In this document: positions 1 to 11,718 of the stretch, one piece after another
Layout of the letters: each line of letters starts with the position of its first letter
Numbering within the stretch: the stretch's first letter is position 1
Assembly (NCBI GenBank): GCA_029747015.1
Contig: JAKOGI010000121.1
Span: forward strand, 559,501 to 623,500
Direction of reading: 5' to 3'
Length of the DNA: 64,000 bases
DNA from: Carnegiea gigantea
Taxonomy: Eukaryota; Streptophyta; Magnoliopsida; Caryophyllales; Cactaceae
Made by a program: the position numbers and the translations under genes
Notes under the pieces: generated by a model
What the model was told of the DNA's origin: nothing
The model's input: the letters and a program-made list of their open reading frames with translations, nothing else
Database searches by the model: none

Positions 1-1354
1 TGTCAATATACTCATCACATAATTTTTGGTGCTCGGTAACATAGTGTTTTGACTAACATTTCAAGTAGCGTTTAGCATTTTAAGTAGCGTTTTTGAAAAG
101 CTAATAGTATTAACGTTTTACATTCAAAAGTAACGTTTCATATTTTTTTACCAAAAATTACCCTTTGGAAATTTTATCTTTGGAAATTATCTATATCTTT
201 TTATGTCAATTTACATTAATCAGCTAATCTAACAGCTAAATTACCGAACGAATTCCATTTAACTGCTCTTCTAAACAGCTATCCGTTATCCGCTAAATAA
301 GAAACGCTATCTGTTACATGAATCGCTATCCGTTACCTAAACCGCTATCCGCTACTTGAACCGCTAATTTTGCCGAATAGGGCCGTAGTCTTCCTCTTCG
401 GGACTGCGGTTGCTAGTAAGGAGATGGGTCAAGAATGCATTGAGGATCGATTATGAGGATTGACAATCTTTTGGAAAGAGGATATCAACTTTAAAGTGGA
501 ATCTTGGTCGAACCATCATATTCGAGGTTGGACAAGGGAGAATGATGATGTGAACTAGAGCTTTGTTGGGATTTATAGATGGGATGACACTAACAAGAAG
601 GAGAATACAATTAATTGATGGGCCTGTTTCAGCACACTAGATAAGAAAGGGACTTAGTGAGCTAGAGACGTTTACATTAGAAAATTGCATCGATATTCTA
701 AATTGACTTAATTTATGATATTTTTAAAAACGAAGTCTAAAGCAAAAAACCTATACTTCTGCATTTTTTTTATGAAAAAAAATATTGTGAATAAAATTAA
801 TTGGTAGAATTTCTTTTTTGGATTAAGGACATGTTCTTTCAACTTATCGTGAGCACTTATTATCATATTTTATATTGTTCAACACCATTCAATTTCACTT
901 AATAATTAAGTAATCATCATCAGCAAAATATTATCAATTGAATGTTGGGATAGTTTCTCTTCCGGATTAAGGACATGCTCTTTTCATCTTATCATGAGCA
1001 TTTAGCACCAGCATTGAGAATTGTTCAAACCAATCCATTCATTGAACATCATTAAGAAATTATTATCAATAAAATATCATTCATGTTATAACATATTATC
1101 CAGAGTAACTAATTATGGTCTAAGAAGAACAAAACTTTTAATAAATGAAGATGAATATTGATATTTTAGAAAACTATACCATTTTTAAAACTTACAAAAT
1201 ATAAAATGTTAAGATTTTATTTTAATCAAACTAGTGGTATATCAATTACCACAATTTATAGTCACGTTTGATGATTGTACTTATTTCTTTTTGGTTTCTA
1301 TGCGTGAAAAAAATGATAGTTTTTGATCCATTAAACATATCCATGAATAAAAAT
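1..1354. other. AT-rich intergenic sequence with short repeats
   Basis: No coding region is supported. From about 265 to 375 a short motif close to CGCTATCCGTTAC recurs several times, ending at GCCGAATAGGGCC. This looks like the end of a repetitive element whose other end lies outside the window. Around 830-1010 two diverged copies of a segment beginning GGATTAAGGACATG occur. The rest is AT-rich spacer. Confidence 0.35.
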
Positions 1355-1634
1355 TGTTAGAGTATAAACTTATTCCTAAGTCTTCAACAAGTAGCTTATG
1401 CTTTTTGTTAAATTGGTCTTTGAATATGGTGTCAGAGCTTTTTTGAGTTAGAGGTCTTAAGTTCGAATCTCAACAACCCCCATGTTAATTTATTGCGCTA
1501 TATAGGGTGGGCCTTTGCAGTATCCACATTTTAAGCCCAAAGGGCATTCGCGCGAGGGGGCGTGTTAGAGTATAAACCTATTCCTAGGCCTTCAACCATC
1601 GACTTAAGCTTTTGGTTGAGTTGGTCTTTGAACA
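1355..1634 (+). mobile_element. TRIM-like element (terminal repeats with Met-tRNA primer site)
   Basis: Two direct repeats of about 70 bases (1355-1426 and 1563-1634) both begin TGTTAGAGTATAAAC. The first is followed directly by TGGTGTCAGAGC, one base from the usual initiator-Met tRNA primer-binding site. A purine-rich stretch (GCGAGGGGGCG) stands just before the second repeat. Short LTRs, a primer site and a polypurine tract with no coding sequence are the layout of a terminal-repeat retrotransposon in miniature. No convincing target-site duplication is visible, so the exact ends are uncertain. Confidence 0.5.
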
Positions 1635-2394
1635 ACACCAACAAGTCAAGTGAACATTACGCATGGTTCATTAAGCATTTACAACTAGTTATTTTTGGTC
1701 TACATAAATTTCAACAGATTGTTAAATTGATTAGATTAATTAATTAATTGACATTTTATTTTACAAATCACATTAGGGTTTAATCCTATTGAATTTTTAT
1801 TGTATTATTTATTGTCATTTAGTTTCAGTCGGCAACATTTGGCAATAAATATTTTGTCTTTCTTTTTATTTTTGATTCAAATAAGTTGGAAAAGATAATA
1901 GTACAATACAATGCAACACAACATGAGATCAAAGAGGAACCGTACATGAAATCAATGCATGTAAAGTGTCAGTCATAATCATTGAACGTAACTCAGACTT
2001 CATTAGTGTAAGTTCAAAGAAAACCCTTCAAAATCAGACGTTAGAATTACACACAATAAAATGGGAAAAGAAATAGAATTGAACATCTTATCCAGTGTAA
2101 TTAAAATCTCAGTCTCATAATTAAATAAATGACTATCCCATGATAAAAATATTTTTATGGTCATTAAGGAAGCACTCTTATAAGCTAATTAAAAATGTAG
2201 CTCTTGACAACGTGTGCAAATTACAAATCAATGATAGAACATGACAGCCCCAAGGTGGGGATAGAGATGGAAAGGAAGGTCGATCGAGAGCCATATTGGT
2301 AGAGAGAATTAAAATGACTCAGGGGTTATCACGTATTGGCTCTGAGGAGAGAGAGAGTAAAAGCTAATTAAGAGAGAGAAAAAGCTAAAGTTCC
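1635..2394 (+). other. Upstream region of the MYB gene
   Basis: No coding sequence is seen. This is the presumed promoter and 5' leader of the MYB gene at 2395. The last 60 bases are rich in GAGA runs (around 2346-2385), common in plant 5' leaders. An ACGTG-containing stretch near 2209 and CACGTA near 2330 could be ACGT-core sites. No clear TATA box was assigned. Confidence 0.35.
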
Positions 2395-3961
2395 ATGGCA
2401 CCCATGAAGAAGCCACCAGCAAAAACCCTATCATCTTCGGAAGCATCAACAACAAGAAGGAGCAAGGTGGGTCGAAAAGAGAGCAGCAGAAACAGCAGGA
2501 GGACGACTATGAACAAATCGGACAGCCGAGTTGATGATCATCAGGGGAAGCTGAGGAAGGGGCCATGGACGGCAGAGGAGGACGAGCTTCTGGTGCGGTA
2601 CATAATGACGCAAGGCGAAGGCGGGTGGCGCACCTTGCCTAAAAGAGCCGGCCTCCTTCGATGCGGCAAGAGCTGCCGCCTTCGTTGGATGAACTACCTC
2701 CGTCCTAACGTCAAGCGCGGCCACATCACCCCGGACGAGGAGGATCTCATCCTCCGCCTCCACCGTCTCCTTGGCAACCGGTACTGTACCTTCTCTCTCC
2801 TCATATTGTTCTCCCTACCTAATTTTCTAGTTAGTTAGGTCAATCATGTAGTGCAGATCTGGAGTCCCACCCTCCTTGTCATCTAGCTATAAGGTTTAAT
2901 TTGATTTTGTTTCCACTTCCCTTAGTACCATTCTTTCTTTCTCTTTCACTAATTTGATTTGATAAATTCGTAAGCATTGAATTTATCAGAAAGTGACGGA
3001 TGGATGGATGATATATGTGTATAGGTGGTCATTGATAGCAGGAAGGATACCAGGGAGGACGGATAATCAGATAAAGAATTATTGGAATACTCATCTATCT
3101 AAGAAGCTCATTCGCCAGGGTATCAATCCTCGCACCCACAAGCCCTTCTCTCTTCCTCATCATCTTGTCCCTCAAAATGCAATTCAATCCAATCACAACA
3201 ACAACAGCACCAATCATGAGAATGTTGTAATAGCCCCAGATAATGCTAACCCTAATTCTGCTAATGCTGCTACTACTGTCTCTCAAAGTAGCAGTGGTAA
3301 CAGAGTAGCCCATCATTCTGTTGTCTCTCAAACTCATGCATTATCATCACCAACAGTACAAAATAATAACAATGATGAAGACGGAGACAAGAGTAAGGAT
3401 TTAACTACGGATGATGATGGAAAAGTCATAGAAGAAGAATACGAGCACGATAAATATTCGAAGGCGACTGATAATGCTACTACTAGTACTACTGATCCGA
3501 CTACTTCTTGTCATGGTGCTACAACAATGGCAACAACAGCTGTACCAGTTTTAAAGACAATAGGGTTGGATAAGGATTCTAGTTCGAATATGATCAACCA
3601 AGTCATGATGTGCCCAAATTATTCAGCCAATACCAGCCTTTGCAGCTTACAACAGCTGCTTAATCACCATTTTAATGATGACCATGGTGACAATATGTTG
3701 CTACGTGATAATGGTGATGATGATCTATTCTCTTATTTCTTGAACTCCCTCATCAACGACGACACAATCTTCCCCTGCAATAGCATTGATGATGGCAACC
3801 AGCCACTTCAACAACTCAGTGTACTACCTGCAGCCCCGCTGATTCAAGGTGGAGGAGGAGGAGAAGATTCACAGGCAGACACCGTGAATATCATATCAAC
3901 ATCTTCTTCACTGGGGTTTCACATGGTAGGAGGTCAGTGGGATGATACATTCCAATCGTAG
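2395..3961 (+). CDS. MYB5: R2R3-MYB transcription factor, MYB5/PH4-like
   Basis: Two exons, 2395-2780 and 3025-3961, are joined across a GT-AG intron (2781-3024) that splits an Arg codon between LGN and WSLIAGR. They encode 440 residues. R2 starts at [12 protein letters not shown] (about residue 55), and R3 runs through [21 protein letters not shown] with regularly spaced Trp. The R3 motif D-L-x2-R-x3-L-x6-L-x3-R, which binds bHLH partners, is complete. [32 protein letters not shown] and the C-terminal [11 protein letters not shown] resemble the MYB5/PH4/VvMYB5 group. That group works in MYB-bHLH-WD40 complexes controlling proanthocyanidin, vacuolar pH and seed-coat traits. The intron usual inside R2 is absent. 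The variable region is rich in Asn, Thr and Asp. Family and DNA-binding role are firm; the subgroup is likely. Confidence 0.93.
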
Positions 3962-4921
3962 TTGCTGTCGCCATGCATGCATATTTACATTCACAATTGA
4001 TTATTGTCAGCTCTTCATGATCAATGTAACCTAATCATAATGCCAGTAAATAGAATTCATATGTATCATGATGCATCACGAGTCCGGCTCATTATAATCT
4101 CATGCACTATTTAGTCAATTAGTTGATCAAGTGACTCCTGTCTTTGTTGTAAGCTGTACTGTTCCAGTTTTGCACTTTCATTTTCAGTGCCTATAAATTT
4201 ATCAATCATTAAGGCTTGAATATCAAAGAGATGCCCCTTTTCACGTGTCCTGCTCATTGTACGTTATTGTAATTGATGGATAACAACAATTCTATACCAA
4301 TGGATCCCTATAAAAGAAACTTTGTGGGCAAGAAAAGGGGATGAGGGTGGGACAGGCTCGATCCCAATCTTTGGAATGGAAGAGAAAGTTTGCTCCGCTC
4401 ATGCCACAAAAACCTGGGCTGTGAACCTTTTGCATGGTACACATATCTTTAATTTGAATAAAATCAAGGCTTTCACATGATCTGTTAATCTCAATAAAAT
4501 TCTCACAAAATCAACTTTGTAGGAATTTTGCAAATTGTTGCTCCCCTTTTCCCAGTTATTGCTGACTATTTTTCTGTATGATATTAGATAATTGAGAGTA
4601 CATGTATGTTAATTACTCTTGACTCTTAAAATCCACTAAATAGTACACACCATTAAGATGGTCGAGGCTACATTTTAAGTTACTTATGAAAAATCCATTA
4701 TTTTAATTTACTAGAATGAGACTATGCATTGTTGTCCTAATATATTTGGAGATATTTAAATGTAGGGAACATTATTTTTGCAAAGAAAGAGGTTGGCTTT
4801 GAATTACATATGAAAATTTATTGAAAATTATTTCTCATTAGAACTTTTATAATAAGATCAAACCCAAGGAAGGAGTAACGCCCCCTCCGCAAAAGAGAAG
4901 CCCTAAGGAAGAAGATAATGT
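3962..4921. other. 3' flank of the MYB gene and intergenic spacer
   Basis: This holds the presumed 3' UTR (AATAAA-like signals are scattered, none decisive) and AT-rich spacer. No gene, tRNA or clear repeat boundary was found. Confidence 0.4.
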
Positions 4922-6057
4922 CCCTGTTTGGTAAACAGTTATTAGCTGTTTGTATTAATTGTTAACTGTTAGCTATTTAAATTAGTTGTTTGAATTAGCT
5001 GTTTGCATTAACTATTTGAATTAGCTGTTTGTAGAAAAATTATTTGATAAAGTTAGCTATTTCTAATAAAGATGTTTGGTAAAATTTTATTTATATCCTT
5101 ATCTCTAAATTACTTCTTAATAAAACATATTTTTTAATTTATTGGTCAATTTCTTTTTAAAAAGAATTAAATTGCTGTCATAGGTATAAATTAATTTTAT
5201 TTGTGATCACACAAAAAATAGAAAAAAAACTTCATTGATAAAAATTTGCTTTCTTATTAAATTCTACCTAACTTGCATTTATTGTCTATCTTATTTCTTT
5301 TTAATTTGTACTTATGCAAATTATATCAATGTTTTATAATATTATTTTGTTATTTTTAATTTTTTTTGATTTATAAATTGAAATTGAAATTTATACGAAT
5401 TTGTAATGACTTTATCTTCATTAGATTCAATTCATACAAAATATAATATCAAATGTTACTATTCTGTATCAATCCAAAGCTCATTGTTAAGACAATCAGA
5501 AAGGAGATTGAATAATTTAAAGTATAAATATTAGAATATTAGATGTTCATAAAGGTGTATGATGAGAGAACCAAATAAGCGTGATATAATATACAAGTAA
5601 AACTAGAAAATGTACACCAAAAAATATGTTACTTTAAGGAGGAAAAAAAAATACAAACAACTAAAGAGACAATGCAACTTCAATGGTTTGTTTTTGCCTC
5701 AAAAAAAAATCTCTACTTTTGTTAATCCTCAAAATCTAATTGAGTTCGAATGCTGCTGAGGAACACTTTATAATACTGTATACTCTTTCTATTTTATAAA
5801 ATAATATTATATAAATATAATGGAATGGCATGTAATGTAGTTTGTTTAAAGTATTGGGCAAATGTGTTATTTCTACAAATAACTCTTTTGAAAAGGTTAA
5901 TGAAAACATTCTTTTCAAAAAGAGTTATTTAGGGCCAAGTAGCTATTTCAAACAGATGTTTACCAAGCACCCATTTAGTTGTTTAATTTGATCAAAACAG
6001 TTAAAACAGCCCCAAATAAGTCTTTTTCTCCAAAAAGCTGTTGTTACCAAACACCCC
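4922..6057. mobile_element. MITE-like inverted-repeat element
   Basis: The left end reads CCCTGTTTGGTAAACAG and the right end, in reverse complement, GGGTGTTTGGTAACAACAGC, so the ends are imperfect inverted repeats. Inside each end the motif TTAGCTGTT is repeated. The middle is very AT-rich and non-coding. Ends of this type are common in plant non-autonomous DNA transposons. I could not find a target-site duplication, so limits and superfamily are tentative. Confidence 0.45.
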
Positions 6058-6161
6058 AATAACAACCACAACTTGTTGGTTGAAAGGGCCATAAATAAAG
6101 CAGAATAGCAGTTTTGCAATTGTGTTTTTGCGTTTTTGATGAAAGTAGTTTGCACATTTAG

Positions 6162-6588
6162 ACCTTGTTTGGCAAATATCTATTAGCTGTTAATTGTTAA
6201 CTGTTTATATTAGTTGTTAGCTGGTATTTATTTAAATTAGCTATTTATATTAACTGTTTGAATAACTATTTTTAGAAAAATTATTTTGGTAAAACTAGTT
6301 GTTTCTAAGAATATGTCGGTAAAATTTTATTTATGCCTTTGTCTATGGATTGCTTTTGATGACGTATGGTATAGTTTTTCCAAACTTGTAGACAAATGTC
6401 TTTTCTACAAAAAGCTTTTCCCAAAAGGCTATGGGAATAACTTTTTCAAAAATAGCTTTTTGAAACCGAATGACTATTGCAAACAACTATTTACAAAATA
6501 CCATTTGACTGTTTGATTTAATTAAAACAGCTAAAATCCACTCAAACAACTATTTTTGATCAAACAATTATTTCTACCAAATACCCTC
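6162..6588. mobile_element. Second MITE-like element related to the one at 4922
   Basis: It starts CCTTGTTTGGCAAATATC and ends with the complement of GGGTATTTGGTAGAAATAA. Its interior shares the TTAGCTGTTAATTGTTAACTG and AATAGCTTTTT-type motifs of the neighbour at 4922-6057 but lacks the long AT-rich core. It is probably a shorter member of the same family. No protein-coding capacity is seen. Confidence 0.45.
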
Positions 6589-6595
6589 TTAAACC

Positions 6596-8753
6596 CACAT
6601 GATGGGTGCCACTGAATGCGTCATATTAGAACTAGTAACTCTCATTCAGTTTTTCTTTTTGGGCTGCCGCCAAAATAGGAAATGCTAAAGTGATCAGTTG
6701 ATAGTATATTTAGTTGAGTGCATTTTAGATGTCAGAGACCATTACTAAGTTTCAAGATGATAGCATGAAATATTGCGTAAAGTTGCTTAAGATCTGCAAC
6801 TTTAATGTCATATCTCCTACATTTTGTATCTGAAACAACTTTAATGTCCCAAACATATTCGCGGTACCAATTTCAAGCACCTCACCTCACGTTAGATGTT
6901 GGTGAAACTAAGTGAAGTGATCACGTTAGATGCTTTGGCTGGGAACAGAGAAAAACAACAGCATGAGTGGTAGCTGGCTTAGCTCTTTTATGCGTCCCCG
7001 GCCTGCTTATGTAGACTAGTGGTTTCAAATAGTTTAATTAGTTTACCTCAGGCATTCAGACTATGCTAGATTTTTCCAAGGGTATTACACAACAAAACTC
7101 ATTGTGGTCAACGTACAATTTTATACAACAACCATTTTTTTGATCAATTGCCATTCAAGTTGGTACTCCTGTCATGTTTTCAATTCACCATTGACAAACG
7201 TCAACCTCCTCACCCTCCCCCCCCCCCCTCGCGGAAGAAAAAAAAGTTCAGATTCAGCCCAAGTAATGAAGACAAGGTGTAGATATTCATGAATGATCTA
7301 ATAAATGAGTGGAAGAGCTATCAGTACTAACCTTAGGAGTATTCATTTGGATACATAATCTGGAATCACACCCATCTCCAATTTGCACTGACAATGGCAC
7401 TGACATGATGGACACAATCTTAATTAGGCTGACAGTTATTGTAATGTTGTGTCTACATTTGTAGTTTTCAATGGCGAGGTTCAAAAGCAGAAGAAAAGAA
7501 ACCTGTTGTTTAATACTTCTCCGTTGTGCTCTGCTTTTCAATTGTTTGTGTTGATTGACTGGCAGATGAGGGTCGTAGTTCATCAGTTCAGTAACTGTAG
7601 CTATCCAGGCGTTGAATTCGTGGTTCTTTATATATAACACCCAGTTTCACTGGGTTTACCAAACTGAACCAAACGTTCTAAACAACACCCCAAAAAGATG
7701 TGTTCGGTTAGTTTCTGGTTGAGGGTCAAAGATCAGACCAACTTTTCAATTTCTGTTAGGTTAGTCTTCTACTCTTCTTTCTTAATTTCTCGCTGTGATG
7801 TGATTGTAAGTATAACTATATGTGTTCTTAGACAACAAATTGCAACTGACATTATTCATCTGGCATAGAAGCAAATCATACAACCAAATCACATGTAAAT
7901 GAACAAATCAAGTTCAGGTTGATGCTTGCCCTTTGGCTAAGAATTACGAGGCATAGACATACCAACGCATTCTGGGAAGCTTGAAAGTTTCTGCTTAGGT
8001 AATTGATTTTATAATGGGCATATGGAACGCCTTGCAATTCTAACAGTAGATGGGGCTAATTGATACATGGATTGCTTATTGTTCGTCAGAAAAAGCCAAG
8101 CAAGAACTTATTGCTGGACTGTGGATGTTATATGGTGGCTTGGCTTAATTTCTTCCCCCGATCACTTCTATACATAACATGATCCGAACAAATTTGTAAA
8201 TAATCGGTTAAAACTCCCACTGTGGTCAATGGGTATGTGCGTAGATATAACACCCTATATTTCCTTGGAAGTTTATCACTGTACGTTTAGCATTTGTCTT
8301 TCTGGCAAGCTGAAATAGGATGTACTGTCAAGATACCGAAACAGATTATAAACCGGTTGAAGGAGTCTATTCTGAGCTCAGATTGCAGAAGTCTGAAGAG
8401 GGGAGAGCAATGCAGATCTGACATAATCTGGTTCTGAAATTGCTAGGGACACATTTGATTTCTTTTAAGTTAATTGGCAGTAAGCACTCTCCTGGAGAAT
8501 GACGACACCTGGAGAAAGATGTCATTGTAGATAAAATGGGACAAAAGAGGTTTCCTCGCCAAGTGATATTGACCCGACCAACCTCACCCACAAAATCAGA
8601 TCATGCAAACACAAGCACCCAAAAACCTAATTATGCAGAGGTGGAAAGCTCTCACTCTTTAAAAAACGTATGATGTGCTCATAGAATTAGCCTGACGGAA
8701 TGTTTACAAAAGTAAACAGATATAACTGAATCATCCATATGTGAGGTAGGAAG
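6596..8753. other. Intergenic DNA duplicated at 32.1-33.7 kb
   Basis: No gene is supported. Blocks here match blocks upstream of oxygenase copy B in the same order. For example, 7265-7300 matches 32143-32180 (GTAATGAAGACAAGG against GTAATGAAGACGAGG). Also, 7735-7785 matches 32875-32915 (CAACTTTTCAATT...GTTAGG). Weaker similarity continues to about 8180 against 33680. The stretch 8581-8690 resembles the 3' flank of oxygenase copy A near 37490-37590. It therefore looks like spacer from a tandem duplication of the oxygenase locus. Confidence 0.5.
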
Positions 8754-8856
8754 GGGAGCTTTGGAGCAACGGTAAGGTTGTCTCCGTGTGACCAAAAGGT
8801 CACAGGTTCGAGCCGTGGAATCAGCCACTGACAAAGTCAGGTTAGGCTGCTGGTTT
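8754..8856 (+). mobile_element. tRNA-derived SINE, Au-like, partial
   Basis: The stretch begins GGGGAGCTTTGGAGCAACGG and contains TTGTCTCCGTGTGACC and GGTTCGAGCCGTGGAATCAG. These match the head of the plant Au SINE family, with a Pol III B box (GGTTCGAGCC). The 3' half is missing or diverged after about 105 bases. It interrupts sequence that otherwise aligns with the 3' flank of oxygenase copy B (8690-8750 and 8857 on, against 20595-20640), so it is an insertion in copy C. Confidence 0.75.
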
Positions 8857-8873
8857 GAAGGATTTTGGGAAGC

Positions 8874-8980
8874 TCATTTGAGTGCATATGAAACAGAAAG
8901 GTCTGTAAACAAATTGAGACAACCATTTGGAAGCTAAATAAGTATAAGATGGTGATAGAGAACAGCATGCTTGCAACACT
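8874..8980 (-). pseudogene. Oxygenase copy C: fragment of the last exon
   Basis: Read on the minus strand, this segment aligns with the end of the last exon of copies A (37655-37760) and B (20643-20760). The shared stop context is CAAATGAGCT, followed by the complement of AGACAACCATTTGGAAGCTA and GAACAGCATGCTT. It keeps only the C-terminal membrane-segment region and is frame-disrupted. No other exons of this copy are recognisable. A CACTA element begins 55 bases away, and the remaining exons are absent or deleted. Confidence 0.7.
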
Positions 8981-10276
8981 ACCTCGTATTAGATTTATAG
9001 TATGGCCATAAATGCTTTTGAGGTATCGTGTCTACACTACAAGATTCTGTGTGATTGGAGACCGAAAAATAGAGACCGAACTTAAAACCGATCTCCAATT
9101 AAGTTTAGAGACCGGAATCAGAGACCGGTTTGAGCCGTCTTAACTTGAGCCCAATTTTAGAGACCGAAAAAAAAAATTGGACTCACACATAAACCAATTC
9201 TGGGTTAGTCTCAAGTAGAGACCAGATTTAGAGACCAATTCTTTATTACAGTTTCAATTAGAGACCAAATTTTCTCAGTCTCTAATTTCGGTCTCAAGAT
9301 ATACTTTATTTTTCCTGCTCAGTTTGGTCTCCAGAACTCTTCTTCTTCGAAGAAACGACAACAGCCATTGCAATGGTTCTCCTTCTTCCTGTGTATTCCA
9401 CCACTGGCGGAAAATGACCGCAATCTGGCAGAACGTAAGTGTCCTTTCGCTGCCATTGCTTCTCCTTGCTTCTGACAATCTTATTGTTGTTTTCTTCTTC
9501 TCTGTTACTTTGTGCCCAATCTTTTGCAGCCTCTCCGTTTCATCCGCCATCTCCTTGGCAGCTCTGGACGGCCGGTAGCCGTCGTCCCTTTCATCCGCCA
9601 TCAATTTCAATCTTATGGGTGGGTGGTTGGTTATGGTTTGAGGAACCCTAACCCTAATTCGAACCTTCTCTGGTTGTAAGTCTAAATTTGTTTCTGAATT
9701 CTCTAATTTCAGATTCTAATCCCTCCTAATTGAAGCAAAATTAGTGAAGCCTCTACTGCTGTCTTCAACCATTCAAGGTACTGATTGTTCGTTTGCTTGT
9801 CCTTCTCTAAGGATGTGGGTTGTCTTTTAGAGTTGCTAGGTAAGGTAAGTAAAGAAGCTTTTTGAGTAGTGAAAATTTTCTGGGTTTCTTGTTTTCTGCT
9901 CTTCATTGATTGTTCATTTGCTTTGATGGGTTCCTCATAGAATGAGAAAAATTTCTACGTTTGTCACTCAATATCTTTTGGTCTGAACTATGGGATTTCT
10001 TTCCTTCAATATCTTTTGCAACCACTTTCAAAGCAATGAGTTCTCTTTCATGATTTTTCACCTCTCCTGCCCCTATTCGTCCCCCTTCTGGGACACACAA
10101 ACTGTGACTATTGGTTCATTTGACATAGTCGTCGCCTTTGTCACCTTGCTAGCTTTGAGATCTTTTCTCTTCGTTTGTGCTAGATGTCTTATGAATCTAG
10201 CTGTAGCTACAATCATTAGCTATTAGACAGTGTACTTCTGCAGTCTCACAAATGAAGCTATGAAATGGTTTTGCAG

Positions 10277-10374
10277 CTGAGGCCATCCTTCTTGGTTTCC
10301 AACACTACATTGTGATGCTTGGTACAACTGTTCTCATCCCTACTGCTCTTGTTCCTCAGATGGGAGGAGGAAAG
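10277..10374 (+). pseudogene. Captured exon of a nucleobase-ascorbate transporter (NAT)
   Basis: One exon, preceded by TTTGCAG and followed by GTAGGT, encodes EAILLGFQHYIVMLGTTVLI then PTALVPQMGGG. This is the strongly conserved first transmembrane stretch of plant NAT/NCS2 permeases, which move purines, uracil or ascorbate across membranes. The retained splice signals mean genomic DNA, not mRNA, was captured. No other NAT exon is recognisable. The sequence from about 9340 to 10276 may be the 5' leader and intron of the same donor gene. It is a fragment and cannot make a transporter. Confidence 0.85.
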
Positions 10375-11072
10375 GTAGGTCACTAGCAAGAAGTAAATCA
10401 TATTTGAGTGGTCTCTGTGGCCTTGCCTCATATAGGGTTGTCAACAATTGGTTGGGACTTGGCAGTATGAAACATGCCAATTAAGTTGCTTATACAAATC
10501 CAACATCGTAAGATTTTGTCTTAACGAAAAGGGAAAAAATGGAAGAGTTGGGAAAAGTATTTTCAATGTGAGGCTATCCTATCAAATTATTTGCTCCATG
10601 CACAAATTGGGCCTCTAATGTGGATGATTGAAGTGTTTTATATTTCATGAGTTCATGTGGAGGGTAATTGCTTTTTCTTGTACCTCCTCACCATAGAAAA
10701 TAACCCATGTTTTAGACTATGTAAATACTTGATTGGAATTGCAATTGGTTGGTGTACTGCTATTTTGAAGCAGTGGGAAGGCAAATATCAAGCAAAGCCA
10801 CTTCAATGTTTTGACACCATCGAGTCTGCACTTCCTTCTGCAGGTGATGACATTGATTGCTTACTTGATGGAGTTCAAAGGGAACTATGGCCGTCACCTA
10901 ATTATAGTTCCAAATGCTGCCCTGGTGAATTGGAAGGTCTTACCTACTATCTCGTAGTCAGTTACACGATTCATGCTTGCTTTTACTAACTATGCTTGGT
11001 ATCTTGGTAGAGTGAGTTGCACACTTGGCTGCCAAATGTATCATGCATTTACTATGTTGGTGGAAAGGATCA

Positions 11073-11693
11073 TGTTGGGTTCGTGGCCCAAAATCTAAGA
11101 AACGGAACAGTGGGACCGTGCTACATAAACACAGACGTGTCAGGACGAAGGAGCACAAAGCCTAGAGAAGGCAGAATATTGGCACAGGGGAGCCGTGCCA
11201 TGTGGCACGGTCGTGCCACCTGGGCACGGTGTGACTGTGCCATGTGGCACGGTCATGCCACGTGTTCCTCTGCTGGGCGCGATGGTGGCGGCTAGGGTTT
11301 GTCACGACGTGCAGTTTCTCCTGGCCGCTAGGTTTCGTCTCTAAAGGTGAAACCCTGGTTTTCTAGACCCTATAAAAGGGGGTCATACCTAGGATCTAAA
11401 AACACTCCTGAATCCCTAAACACATTGAGACGTAGAGAATTGTGAGAGATTACAAGAGAGGTTGTAATTCTGCTGTTGGATCAAATCACTTGTTGTGATT
11501 GTGATCATTTTGTATTCTCCCTACTCATATAGTGGATTGATTGTGCTCGTCGCCGTCCGTGGTTTTTTTCCCGCATTGGGTTTCCACGTAAATCTTGTGT
11601 ATCATTGTTTTGTTTCTGTTATCATTCCTTTAATTCCTGAATATCTGTTTCATTCTACTGCTTCCGCTATTAGCTTGCTCTAATTTCCTAACA
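11073..11693 (+). repeat. 5' LTR of the Copia derivative
   Basis: 621 bases, TG...CA. The U3 part contains GC-rich short repeats built on GTGCCATGTGGCACGG. A TATA box TATAAAAGG is at 11371. It differs from the right LTR by scattered substitutions and a roughly 18-base extra GTGCCATG-type repeat unit, so the insertion is not brand new. Confidence 0.9.
11371..11378 (+). promoter_or_regulatory. TATA box in the Copia LTR
   Basis: TATAAAAG in CCCTATAAAAGGGGG, repeated at 13443-13450 in the right LTR. It sets the plus orientation of the element and the likely U3/R border shortly downstream. Confidence 0.7.
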
Positions 11694-11695
11694 AG

Positions 11696-11707
11696 TGGTA
11701 TCAGAGC
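11696..11707 (+). other. Primer-binding site of the Copia element
   Basis: TGGTATCAGAGC, complementary to the 3' end of initiator-methionine tRNA, two bases after the left LTR. Confidence 0.85.
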
Positions 11708-11718
11708 TTTGGTTTAGG

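Noticed and set aside
7104..7640. Overlapping open frames of 60-117 codons on both strands
   Set aside because: No domain, poor start context, and the region is duplicated spacer whose other copy does not keep the frames.
10657..10989. A 110-codon plus-strand open frame in the CACTA element
   Set aside because: It overlaps the BRAHMA exon 10844-10936 in a different frame; the BRAHMA frame is the meaningful one.
11017..11295. Open frame crossing into the Copia LTR, rich in GTGCC repeats
   Set aside because: It starts in a BRAHMA fragment in the wrong frame and continues into LTR repeats.
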